Assembly (NCBI RefSeq): GCF_036226665.1
Contig: NZ_CP109007.1
Location: 3,760,501-3,824,500 of the forward strand
Direction: 5' to 3'
Source of the DNA: Streptomyces sp. NBC_00691
Lineage (GTDB): Bacteria; Actinomycetota; Actinomycetes; Streptomycetales; Streptomycetaceae
DNA length: 64,000 nt
Positions 25,673-32,935 of this stretch are shown in pieces. The notes beneath the pieces are model-generated. The model was given only the letters and a program-made list of their open reading frames with translations. It was not told the DNA's origin and made no database searches. Each line of letters opens with the position of its first letter. Positions within the stretch are counted from its first letter, which is position 1. The translations under genes and the position numbers were made by a program.

Positions 25673-26085
25673 GACGGCCCCCCGCTCTCCGGGCCGCCGG
25701 ACACCAGCCCGCCCGCTTCCGAGCCGCCCGCTGCCGGGCCGTCGAGCGGTATGGCCTCAGCGAGCGCCGCGGCCTCCGCCCGCAGGGTCAGTCCCATGCC
25801 CCGGGGGCCCGGCGCCGCGGCCTCCACCGTCACCCGCCACAGCTCCCCCGAGCGGGTCACCGCGACCCGCGCGCCCTCGGGCGCGGCGGCCCGCGCGGCC
25901 GACTCGGCGGAGGCCACGGGCTCGGCGCGGGCCGCGACCCGTGCCCCGGCCCGGGCCGCGTCCACACAGCGGATCTGCGCGGCGGCCGCCGCCAGCGCCC
26001 AGAGCAGCGTGACCGTGAAGAGGGCGAGGACCGGCAACACCAGCGCCGCCTCCACGGTCACGAAGCCCCGGTCAGAACGGCGCAT
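25669..26085 (-). CDS. TadE-family pilus protein
   Basis: The 138-residue pseudopilin-like protein begins RRSDRGFVTVEAALVLPVLA, in which Gly-Phe-Val-Thr-Val-Glu forms the prepilin peptidase type cleavage region followed by a hydrophobic helix (about 10-35). A small extracytoplasmic domain follows, and the last 25 residues are Gly/Ser/Pro-rich. It overlaps the preceding DUF4244 gene by 14 bases and the next gene by four. It is a minor component of the Flp/tad pilus or of a related secretion machine. Confidence 0.85.
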   Translation of the reverse strand: MRRSDRGFVTVEAALVLPVLALFTVTLLWALAAAAAQIRCVDAARAGARVAARAEPVASAESAARAAAPEGARVAVTRSGELWRVTVEAAAPGPRGMGLTLRAEAAALAEAIPLDGPAAGGSEAGGLVSGGPESGGPS

Positions 26086-26278
26086 CGAGGGCCTTCCCGA
26101 TCATCGACTCCAGCGCCCCCGAGACCGTTTCGCTGGTCACGATCTTGTACAGGACCGCGGCGAACCCCGCCGCCGCGATCGTCCCCACCGCGTACTCGGA
26201 CGTGGTCATCCCCGCGTCACGGTCCGCCGCCTCCCGTCGTGTCCGCCACCACTCGCCCGTAGCCGCCCTGACTCCCAT
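26072..26278 (-). CDS. DUF4244 Flp-pilin-like protein
   Basis: The 68-residue protein contains DAGMTTSEYAVGTIAAAGFA, with the Thr-Ser-Glu-Tyr motif seen in Flp pilins just before a hydrophobic helix. It is probably the major pilin of this locus. The ATG at 26278 is preceded by GAGGAGG with good spacing, the strongest ribosome site in the cluster, which fits a protein made in high amounts. The frame stays open upstream, but those codons are not needed. It lies 41 bases after the TadC gene. Confidence 0.85.
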   Translation of the reverse strand: MGVRAATGEWWRTRREAADRDAGMTTSEYAVGTIAAAGFAAVLYKIVTSETVSGALESMIGKALDAPF

Positions 26279-26319
26279 GCCGACCTCCTCGGTCCGTCGT
26301 TCTCGTCGTGTCATGCCGT

Positions 26320-27114
26320 TCATCCGTCCAGAAGTCCCGTCGCCAGGCCGATGACCACCGGGGCCACCCCCACCGCCAGGAAGGCCGGCAGGAAGCAGAG
26401 CCCCACGGGCCCGCTGATCAGCACCTGCGCCCGGCGCGCCCCTGCCGCCGCCGTCCGGGCGCGGGCCGACCGCAGCGCGGCCGCGTGCCGGGCGACGGCC
26501 TCCGCCGCGGGCGCCCCCGAGGAGCCGGCCCGCTCCATGCAGCGCGCGAGGCCCGAGGCGCCCGGTATCGCGCCGAACCTCCGCCACACCTCGGCCGGTT
26601 CGCCACCGAGCCGCAGCTCGGCCGCCGTACGGGTCAGCCGCTCGCCCAGCGCGCCTCCCAGGGACCGCCCGACGGCCTCCGCCGCCTCCCCGGGCCCGGC
26701 ACCGGCCGAGGCACAGGCCGCCAACAGATCGGCGGCCAGCGGAAGATGCCGCACCGTGTCCTCCTCCGCGTCCGTCGGCACGTCCGACCTGCCCGCCGCT
26801 CCGCGTCTGACGACGACGGCCACCAGCACGGCGGCCGTCAAGCCGCCGAGCACCCCGAACAGCACCCAGCCGAGCCCGGCCGCCCCGAAGGGCGCCGCCC
26901 AGTGCCCCACCCACGGCGGCAGCCCTGCGGACCGAACCCCTCGCGATCGCGGGGCCGGGGCCGCGGGCACGGCTGCCGCCGGGGCCGGCAGCACGTCTCG
27001 CAGCCTCCGCCGCATCCCACGCGCCCTCCGCCCGCCCACCAGTTCCCGCACACCCTGCTCGCCCCAGACGATCGCCGCGGCCGTCATCACGGCCACCTGC
27101 ACGGCCCCCGTCAC
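26320..27114 (-). CDS. tadC: Type II/IV secretion system F-domain protein TadC
   Basis: The 264-residue membrane protein has an N-terminal helix, a pair near 95-125, a GspF-type helical domain (LPLAADLLAACASAGAGPGEA ... ELRLGGEPAEVWRRFG) and a C-terminal pair of helices ending VGVAPVVIGLATGLLDG. It pairs with TadB as the inner-membrane platform for the TadA ATPase. The GTG start overlaps the TadB stop in a GTGA quartet, so the two are translated together. Confidence 0.85.
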   Translation of the reverse strand: MTGAVQVAVMTAAAIVWGEQGVRELVGGRRARGMRRRLRDVLPAPAAAVPAAPAPRSRGVRSAGLPPWVGHWAAPFGAAGLGWVLFGVLGGLTAAVLVAVVVRRGAAGRSDVPTDAEEDTVRHLPLAADLLAACASAGAGPGEAAEAVGRSLGGALGERLTRTAAELRLGGEPAEVWRRFGAIPGASGLARCMERAGSSGAPAAEAVARHAAALRSARARTAAAGARRAQVLISGPVGLCFLPAFLAVGVAPVVIGLATGLLDG

Positions 27115-28001
27115 GTCCGCTCCCCTGCTCGGACGATCCGCGCGGCCCACCACAGCCCCGCCGCCTCCAGAGCCCCGCCCACGGCAAGGCAGCCCAGGCC
27201 CGCCGGCGTGTGCAGCAGCACCCGCAGCGGGTCCGCGCCCAGAGCCGCGCCGAGGGCGACACCCGCGAGCGGCAGCACCGCGAGAACCACCACCGTCGCC
27301 CAGGCCCCGGCGAGTTCGGCCCGCAACCGCTCGCGCTGCTCGCGGTGGTCCCGCAGGGCCGCTTCGAGCCGGTCGAGCCCGGCCGCCAGGCCCGCGCCCC
27401 CGTCCACGGCCACCTGCCAGCAGGCCGCCATGCCCGAGAGCCCGTCGGCGCCGTCCTGCCCGGCCGCTCCGCGCAGGGCCTCCGGCACGTCCCCGCCGAA
27501 CCGGGCCGCGGCGAGCACCGCCGCCTCCTCGTCGCCGAGCGCGCCCGTCTCGCGGGCCGCGAAGGCCAGGGCCTGCGCGGGCTGCCAACCGGCCCTCAAC
27601 TCCCCCACGACGGCCCCGCACAGGGCCACCACGCGCTCGGCCCGCGCCTCGCCTTCCCTCCGGCGCCCGGCCTCGCGCAGCCGCCGCCCGACGACCGGCA
27701 CCGCGACCGCTCCCGCGATCAGCGGCAGCGGCGACTCACCGAGCAGCGCGACGACTCCCGCCACCGGCAGACACAGCCAGGCCCGCCGTCCCCGCAGCAC
27801 GGCCCACCAGCGCGCGGCCACCGCCGACCACACCGCCCGCCCCCCGAGAGCCCCGGGGACCCCGGAAACCCCACCGCCGAGCACCAGTCGCGCCCGGCCC
27901 GTGGCGCGCCTGCGCTCCACCACCTCCCACAACGCCGCGACGGCACAGACCGCCGCCACCGCCTGGGCCACATCCCGTACGGGCACCCCCGTCGTGCTCA
28001 C
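27111..28001 (-). CDS. tadB: Type II/IV secretion system F-domain protein TadB
   Basis: The 296-residue protein has two N-terminal helices, a GspF domain (RVVALCGAVVGELRAGWQPAQA ... WQVAVDGGAGLAAGLDRLE) and two C-terminal helices (VVVLAVLPLAGVALGAALG and the segment after the proline). The GTG start overlaps the TadA stop by four bases. The order TadA-TadB-TadC with tight coupling is standard for tad loci and leaves little doubt about function. Confidence 0.85.
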   Translation of the reverse strand: MSTTGVPVRDVAQAVAAVCAVAALWEVVERRRATGRARLVLGGGVSGVPGALGGRAVWSAVAARWWAVLRGRRAWLCLPVAGVVALLGESPLPLIAGAVAVPVVGRRLREAGRRREGEARAERVVALCGAVVGELRAGWQPAQALAFAARETGALGDEEAAVLAAARFGGDVPEALRGAAGQDGADGLSGMAACWQVAVDGGAGLAAGLDRLEAALRDHREQRERLRAELAGAWATVVVLAVLPLAGVALGAALGADPLRVLLHTPAGLGCLAVGGALEAAGLWWAARIVRAGERT

Positions 28002-29158
28002 GATCCCCCTCCGATCAGCGACCTCAGCCGGTCCCAGCCCCGCTCCCGCTCGAACCCGGACGCGCTCCACCGGAGCGCGGGAACCGTCCGCACCAGACCG
28101 TCCCGGTCCCGCTCCAGGACGTGCGCCTCGGCGATCCGCCGCCGCCCGTCCCCGTCCCGCGCGAGATGCAGCACGACCGACAGACCGGCCCCCAACTGGC
28201 TGTGCAGGGCGGCCCGGTCGAGCCCGGCCGCAGTCCCCAGGGCTTCGAGCCGCGCCGGCACGTCCGCCGCGGTGTTGGCGTGGAGAGTGCCCGAGCCGCC
28301 TTCATGGCCGGTGTTGAGAGCGGCGAGCAGATCGACCGCCTCACCGCCCCGGACCTCGCCGACCACCAACCGGTCCGGCCGCATCCGCAGGGCCTGCCGG
28401 ACCAGGTCCCGCAAGGTCACGAGCCCGGCGCCCTCCTGGTTCGCGGGCCGGGCCTCCAGACGCACCACGTGCGGATGGTCGGGCCGCAGCTCCGCCGAGT
28501 CCTCGGCGAGGACGATCCGCTCCCGCTCCCCCACCAGCCCGAGCAGAGAGGCGAGCAGCGTGGTCTTCCCCGTCCCCGTGCCACCACTGACCAGGTACGA
28601 CACCCTGGCGTCGATCAGCGCGCGCAGAATGGGCGCGCCGCCCGGCGGCACCGTGCCCGCCGCCGCCAGCTCCTCCAGGGTGAAGGCGCGCGGGCGGACC
28701 ACCCGGAGCGACAGACAGGTCGAGCCGACCGCCACGGGTGGCAGCACGGCGTGCATCCGGGTGCCGTCGGGCAGGCGCGCGTCCACCCACGGCCTGGCGT
28801 CGTCGAGCCTGCGTCCGGCCACCGCCGCGAGCCGTTGCGCCAGCCTGCGCACGGCGGCGGCGTCGGTGAAGGACACCGGGGCCCGCTCGAGGCCGACGCC
28901 GCGGTCCACCCACACCCGGTCGGGTGCCGAGACCAGGACGTCGGTGACGTCCGGGTCGGCGAGCAGCGGTTCGAGCGGACCGGTGCCGATCAACTCGCAC
29001 CTCAACTCCTCGGCCACGCCCAGCACCTCCGCGTCGCCGAGCAGCCGACCCTGGGCCCGCAGCGCCGCCGCGACCCGCGCCGGGGTGGGCTCGGACCCGC
29101 TCGCCGCGAGCCGCTGCCGCACCGCGTCCAGCAGCCCCGCACCGCCGCTCCCGGTCAC
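27998..29158 (-). CDS. tadA: TadA/CpaF-family pilus assembly ATPase
   Basis: The 386-residue secretion ATPase has Walker A VSGGTGTGKTTLLASL (about 190), the Asp box in IVLAEDSAELRPDHPHVVRL, Walker B in RPDRLVVGEVRGGEAVDLL and the His box TGHEGGSGTLHANTAADVPARL. The N-terminal domain (1-150) includes LIGTGPLEPLLADPDVTDVL, typical of CpaF. It powers pilin assembly at the inner membrane. The GTG start overlaps the TadZ stop by four bases. Confidence 0.95.
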   Translation of the reverse strand: MTGSGGAGLLDAVRQRLAASGSEPTPARVAAALRAQGRLLGDAEVLGVAEELRCELIGTGPLEPLLADPDVTDVLVSAPDRVWVDRGVGLERAPVSFTDAAAVRRLAQRLAAVAGRRLDDARPWVDARLPDGTRMHAVLPPVAVGSTCLSLRVVRPRAFTLEELAAAGTVPPGGAPILRALIDARVSYLVSGGTGTGKTTLLASLLGLVGERERIVLAEDSAELRPDHPHVVRLEARPANQEGAGLVTLRDLVRQALRMRPDRLVVGEVRGGEAVDLLAALNTGHEGGSGTLHANTAADVPARLEALGTAAGLDRAALHSQLGAGLSVVLHLARDGDGRRRIAEAHVLERDRDGLVRTVPALRWSASGFERERGWDRLRSLIGGGS

Positions 29159-30327
29159 GCCGCACCACCAGAGGCGAGAGCCCTCACCCAGAAGGCGTCG
29201 CAGAACCGTCCGAGCGGACCACGGGGCTCCGCGCCCGGCGGCACGCCCGCGTCCTGATCGGCCACGATCCCCGGGTCGTAGGGGAGTTCACCGGCGAGCG
29301 GCAGCCGCAGAGCGTCGGCGACCCATCGCTCGTCGAGCCCCGCCGCATACGGCCCCCGGACCACCGCCCGCACGTCGCGCACGCCCATGGAGAGCGTCGA
29401 CGCCACCCGGTGCGCGGCCGCGACGGCCCTCAACTCGCCCGGCACGACGAGCAGTCCGAGGTCGAGCTGGGCCAGGGCCTCGACGGCCGCCGGGTCGGCC
29501 GCCCGGGGCAGGTCGACCACGACGATCCCGCCCCGCCGGCGGGCCGCCGCGAGCACGGACCGCACGGCCTCCACCGGCACCGCATCCGCGGGCTCCCTGC
29601 CCCAGCTGAGCACCCGGACACCCCGCACGGACGGCAGGGACTCCTCCAGGGCGCCGCCGGCGAGCCGGCCCTTCGAGCCCGCGAAGTCGGGCCATCGTCT
29701 GCCCTCCTCGCGCTCGCCGCCGAGCAACACGTCGAGTCCCCCGCCCAAGGGGTCTCCGTCGACGAGCAGGGTGCGCCGCCCGGATCGCGCGGCGGCGAGC
29801 GCGAGACCACAGGCAAGGGTGGAGGCGCCCGCGCCGCCTCGGCCGCCGACGACCCCGACGGTCAGTGCCTGCCGGCCCACGCCCTCGGCCGCGTCGGCGA
29901 TGCGGTCGACGAGCAGCCCCTCGGCGTCCGGAAGCCGCAGCACGCACTCGGCCCCGATCTCGACGGCGAGCCGCCACACCTCCGAATCGTCCCGGTCGCG
30001 CCCGACGAGGACGGTCCCGGGCCGGCGGGCCGCTCCCCGGCACCGGGCGGCGGCGTCGTCACCGACCAGGACGAGCGGCGGGTCGGTCCAGTGCGCCCGG
30101 CGCTCCGGCACCCGGTGGTGCACCTCGGGCTCGACCCCGGCCGCGGCGCACAGCCTGAGGAGGTCGTCGAGCAGCCCGAGGTCCTCCGTGACGATCAACG
30201 GCCCGGCGCGGCGCTGCTCCTGGGCTCCGGCCCCGTCCGGACCACTCGGCACCGGAGCCCGGTCCGCCCCGCTCGGCACCGCGGTCCACGGCGCACCCCT
30301 GCCCCCGGAAGTCCTGGAAGTCTCCAT
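29155..30327 (-). CDS. TadZ/CpaE-like (Ssd) MinD-superfamily protein lacking the P-loop lysine
   Basis: The 390-residue protein has an N-terminal receiver-like region (about 45-150), then VVGGRGGAGASTLACGLA, where a MinD P-loop would read KGGxGKT. The signature lysine is missing and Lys-Thr is replaced by Ala-Ser. Switch-like LLVDGDPLGGGLDVLLG and IVVVDLPRAADPAAVEA follow. This pattern is usual in CpaE/TadZ localisation factors; the mycobacterial Ssd and the Streptomyces septum-site-determining protein belong here as I recall. The ATG at 30327 is chosen because GAGAGGGG lies eight bases upstream; a GTG at 30336 would overlap that site. First gene of the tad operon. Confidence 0.88.
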   Translation of the reverse strand: METSRTSGGRGAPWTAVPSGADRAPVPSGPDGAGAQEQRRAGPLIVTEDLGLLDDLLRLCAAAGVEPEVHHRVPERRAHWTDPPLVLVGDDAAARCRGAARRPGTVLVGRDRDDSEVWRLAVEIGAECVLRLPDAEGLLVDRIADAAEGVGRQALTVGVVGGRGGAGASTLACGLALAAARSGRRTLLVDGDPLGGGLDVLLGGEREEGRRWPDFAGSKGRLAGGALEESLPSVRGVRVLSWGREPADAVPVEAVRSVLAAARRRGGIVVVDLPRAADPAAVEALAQLDLGLLVVPGELRAVAAAHRVASTLSMGVRDVRAVVRGPYAAGLDERWVADALRLPLAGELPYDPGIVADQDAGVPPGAEPRGPLGRFCDAFWVRALASGGAA

Positions 30328-30345
30328 GACGCCCACCCCTCTCGT

Positions 30346-30380
30346 GATTCCTGCCGTTCGCGAACTTCGCGACAGGAATC
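30346..30380. promoter_or_regulatory. Nested dyad symmetry in the tad operon leader
   Basis: TCGCGAA-C-TTCGCGA (30358-30372) is a 15-base dyad lying inside the longer inverted repeat GATTCCTG ... CAGGAATC (30346-30353 and 30373-30380). It stands 18 bases upstream of the TadZ start. It may be an operator or a leader hairpin controlling the whole pilus operon. A TTGACA hexamer is present further upstream on the minus strand near 30450, but I cannot fix the -10. Confidence 0.5.
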
Positions 30381-30573
30381 ACCGTGGGGCCGTACCGGAA
30401 ATCCTGGGGATCTTGCCGAAAAACTGTGGATATCCGAAGCCCTGTCAATATCTTCGTCACCCCTCAGGGGACTGTCCGGAACGCAGCCCGCCGGTTACTG
30501 TGAGTGATGAATCGAGGGCTGGGGCGAGCGCCGGACGATGCGCGGCCGATGGCCGGAAGGAAGGAGGAGGACG

Positions 30574-30684
30574 ATGTCCCGCAGCACCAAAACGGCTCCG
30601 GACATGCGACGACCCCCGCCGGGGGGGAGAGCGGGGGTCGTCTCTCCGGCCGACTCGGGGGGGGGAGGAGCCGGACCGGGTTAG
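30574..30684 (+). CDS. Possible 36-codon leader ORF upstream of the HAD phosphatase gene
   Basis: An ATG at 30574 is preceded by AAGGAGGAGG, one of the best ribosome-binding sites in the window, and opens a 36-residue frame (MSRSTKTAPDMRRPPPGG, then Gly/Ser-rich) ending at TAG 30682-30684. A 12-bp hairpin lies inside it (30608-30642). The 450-base spacer between the tad operon and the HAD gene otherwise has no gene. It could be a translated leader that controls read-through into the HAD gene, or a chance ORF; composition alone does not prove coding. Confidence 0.35.
   Translation: MSRSTKTAPDMRRPPPGGRAGVVSPADSGGGGAGPG
30608..30642 (+). terminator. Hairpin inside the possible leader ORF (terminator or attenuator)
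   Basis: GACGACCCCCGC (30608-30619) pairs with GCGGGGGTCGTC (30631-30642) across an 11-base loop. It lies about 135 bases upstream of the HAD gene. With the strong ribosome site just before it, ribosome position could decide whether it forms. Confidence 0.5.
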
Positions 30685-30778
30685 CACGGTCGCGAACGAT
30701 CCGTGACTTCCATGGTGTACCCGAGAGCCTTCTCAGGCAAACCCACGCGCCCCAGCGTACGCCGAATGGCGGGCACCT

Positions 30779-31627
30779 ATGCTCAGGCTTGTGGAAAACC
30801 ACTCCTTGCCGCGCACAGCCGCCTTCTTTGACCTGGACAAGACGGTCATTGCGAAGTCCTCGACGCTGACCTTCAGCAAGTCCTTCTACCGGGGCGGACT
30901 GATCAGCCGCCGCGCCGCCCTGCGGACGGCCTACATCCAGTTCGTCTTCCTGGCAGGTGGGGCCGATCACGACCAGATGGAGCGGATGCGTGAATATCTT
31001 TCCGCGCTCTGCAAAGGCTGGAACGTGGCCCAGGTGAAGGAGCTCGTCGCCGAGACCCTTCACGACCTGATCGACCCGATCATCTACGACGAGGCCGCCT
31101 CCCTCATCGAGGAGCACCACGCCGCCGGCCGCGACGTCGTGATCGTCTCGACCTCCGGCGCCGAGGTCGTCGAGCCGATCGGCGAGATGCTCGGCGCCGA
31201 CCGGGTCGTCGCCACCCGGATGGTGGTCGGGGAGGACGGCTGCTTCACCGGTGAGGTGGAGTACTACGCCTACGGGCCGACGAAGGCCGAGGCCGTCCGG
31301 GAGCTCGCGAAGTCCGAGGGCTACGACCTCTCCCGCTGCTTCGCGTACAGCGACTCGGCGACCGACATCCCCATGCTGGAGGCCGTCGGGCACCCGTACG
31401 CGGTCAATCCGGACCGGGCGCTGCGCCGTGAGGCCGTGGCGCGGGAATGGCCGGTCCTCGCCTTCGAGAAGCCGGTACGGCTCAAGCAGCGGCTGCCCGA
31501 ATTCCGTATGCCGCCACGTCCCACGCTGGTCGCCGCGGCGGCGGTCGGCGCCGCGGCCGTGGGGGCCGGCCTCGTCTGGTACGCCGCCCGGCGTCGTCAG
31601 GCTGCGCTCGCTTCATCGGCCTGCTGA
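30779..31627 (+). CDS. HAD-IB family (SerB-like) phosphatase with C-terminal membrane helix
   Basis: The 282-residue protein has HAD motif I FFDLDKTVI (about 18-26), motif II VIVSTSGAE, a lysine in GPTKAEAV and motif IV YSDSATDIPML, placing it near phosphoserine phosphatases. After the catalytic domain a linker leads to a membrane helix (ALVAAAAVGAAAVGAGLVWY-like, about 245-268) and a short Arg-rich end, so the enzyme is probably tethered. From memory, S. coelicolor has an equivalent annotated as a morphological-differentiation protein, and Mycobacterium keeps it beside Ssd. A GTG at 30791 (VENHSLPRTAAF) is an alternative start. The substrate is unknown. Confidence 0.88.
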   Translation: MLRLVENHSLPRTAAFFDLDKTVIAKSSTLTFSKSFYRGGLISRRAALRTAYIQFVFLAGGADHDQMERMREYLSALCKGWNVAQVKELVAETLHDLIDPIIYDEAASLIEEHHAAGRDVVIVSTSGAEVVEPIGEMLGADRVVATRMVVGEDGCFTGEVEYYAYGPTKAEAVRELAKSEGYDLSRCFAYSDSATDIPMLEAVGHPYAVNPDRALRREAVAREWPVLAFEKPVRLKQRLPEFRMPPRPTLVAAAAVGAAAVGAGLVWYAARRRQAALASSAC

Positions 31628-31936
31628 TGACTTTGCCCTGATGTGAGCAATGAGCAGAGAAGTGGAGCCAGCACTTTCGCTTCTACCCCGACAGGAGTAG
31701 AAAGGAATCAGGCCCGCGAGACCGAGGACATCCGAGAGGATCACCTGTTGAGCATGAAGGCCCCACGGACCTAGCACAGAAACCGAGCACCCACGCGACG
31801 TCGACCCGTCGATTACGGGCCAGCCGCACCAGGCCACGGGCAAAGTTCCCGGCCTGATGGGCACATATTCGAGGACGCATGGTAACTGGGTAGACGTGCC
31901 AGCGGCGGTACCTGAACGGGTGCCGCCGCAACCCGT
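31628..31936. other. Non-coding spacer of lower G+C content, no recognised gene
   Basis: About 310 bases after the HAD gene show no frame with Streptomyces-like codon use. Stretches such as 31640-31700 and 31855-31895 are visibly poorer in G+C than the neighbouring genes. A weak hairpin GGCGGTACC/GGTGCCGCC with one G-T pair sits near 31904-31927. It could be a decayed gene or an untranslated region; I see no transposase or integrase motif. Confidence 0.5.
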
Positions 31937-31960
31937 TCCGGGCCCCGCGAGGGGCCCGGA
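31937..31960. terminator. GNRA-capped hairpin between convergent genes
   Basis: TCCGGGCCCC (31937-31946) pairs with GGGGCCCGGA (31951-31960) around a GCGA tetraloop, a stable GNRA loop. It is 54 bases past the stop of the Fic-like gene on the minus strand and followed by TTCGTTTG on the plus strand. It can stop transcription in both directions. Confidence 0.75.
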
Positions 31961-32014
31961 TTCGTTTGCCGGGACGGGGATGCGTAGCGACGCCGCCGTC
32001 CGCCCCGCGTCGGT

Positions 32015-32833
32015 TCAGGCCGCGCCGCGCTGGAGGGCCTCGCACACGGCTGTCGACTCGCGGACACCGAGTTCGACCGAGCGGCCGCAGTGGGCGATCC
32101 AGCCGCCGACGCCCTCGGGCGTCCCCGACAGATACCCCTCGAACGCGGCCAGGTAGGCGGCCCGTCCCTGCTCGGCGTGACCGACCTCCGCCGGGCAGAT
32201 CGCCTTCGGGTCGAGACCGCTTCCGACCAGCGCGATCCGCTCGGCGGCCCGCGCGACCAGGCCGTTGTACGAGGTGAAGGGGCGCAGCGCGAGCAGCTCG
32301 CCGTGGACCACCGCGGCCGTCACGAGCGCGGGGGCCTCGCCGCCCGCGACGATCAGCTCCGCCAGGCCGTCGAGCCGTCCGCCGACCTCGGCGGGCGTCG
32401 GCAGCGGGGCCGCGACCAGCGGTTCGTCGACCGTCTCACCGTCCAGCCGGGGGCGGCCGACCGAGGCGCCCGGGTCGCCCGCGGCGACCAGGTGGAGCCG
32501 GGCGAGGACCCGCAGCGGCGACTGGCGCCAGATGGAGAGCAGCTGCCCGGCCTCGGCGCCGAGGCGAAGGGCGGCGCCGACCGTGCGGGCCTCGGCGTCG
32601 GAGCCGAAGTCGGTGCGGCGGCGGACCTCTTCCAGGGCCCAGTCGGCGCCCGACAGGGCGGCCGATCCGCGCGCCCCGCGCAGGGCCGCCTCGGAGGAGA
32701 TCTCGTTGCTGCGGCGACGCATCACACGGTGGCCGTAGACCCGGTCGACGGCCTTGCGTACGGAGTCCACCGCGTCGGCGACGCCCGGCAGGGAGCCGAG
32801 GGCGGCCAAGGGGTCAGAGGCGTGCGTACTCAT
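32015..32833 (-). CDS. Degenerate Fic-fold-like protein (annotated as oxidoreductase in relatives)
   Basis: The 272-residue protein is helical and contains ALRPFTSYNGLVARAAERI. This lines up with the Fic motif HPFxxGNGRxxR, but Arg replaces the catalytic His, Tyr the first Gly and Leu the first Arg, while Pro-Phe, Asn-Gly and the last Arg are kept. An N-terminal segment RRRSNEISSEAALRGARGSA resembles the region before the Fic core. It is therefore probably a non-catalytic relative of AMP-transferases. The start at 32833 lacks a Shine-Dalgarno but has TAGCCT eight bases upstream, suggesting a leaderless message. It is divergent from the CooC-like ATPase. Its function is unknown. Confidence 0.75.
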   Translation of the reverse strand: MSTHASDPLAALGSLPGVADAVDSVRKAVDRVYGHRVMRRRSNEISSEAALRGARGSAALSGADWALEEVRRRTDFGSDAEARTVGAALRLGAEAGQLLSIWRQSPLRVLARLHLVAAGDPGASVGRPRLDGETVDEPLVAAPLPTPAEVGGRLDGLAELIVAGGEAPALVTAAVVHGELLALRPFTSYNGLVARAAERIALVGSGLDPKAICPAEVGHAEQGRAAYLAAFEGYLSGTPEGVGGWIAHCGRSVELGVRESTAVCEALQRGAA

Positions 32834-32935
32834 AAGTAGGGAGGCTACGCGCCCCGGCGGCCCGCCCCACGATGGAGTGGTCTTCTTCACGCATCACGAC
32901 CACGGGGCGCGTTCATGCCACTACCCTAGGTGAAC

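Noticed and set aside
30464..31393. Minus-strand frame of 309 codons opposite the HAD phosphatase gene
   Set aside because: The HAD motifs on the plus strand are decisive; the minus frame has no motif and spans the spacer without codon bias change.
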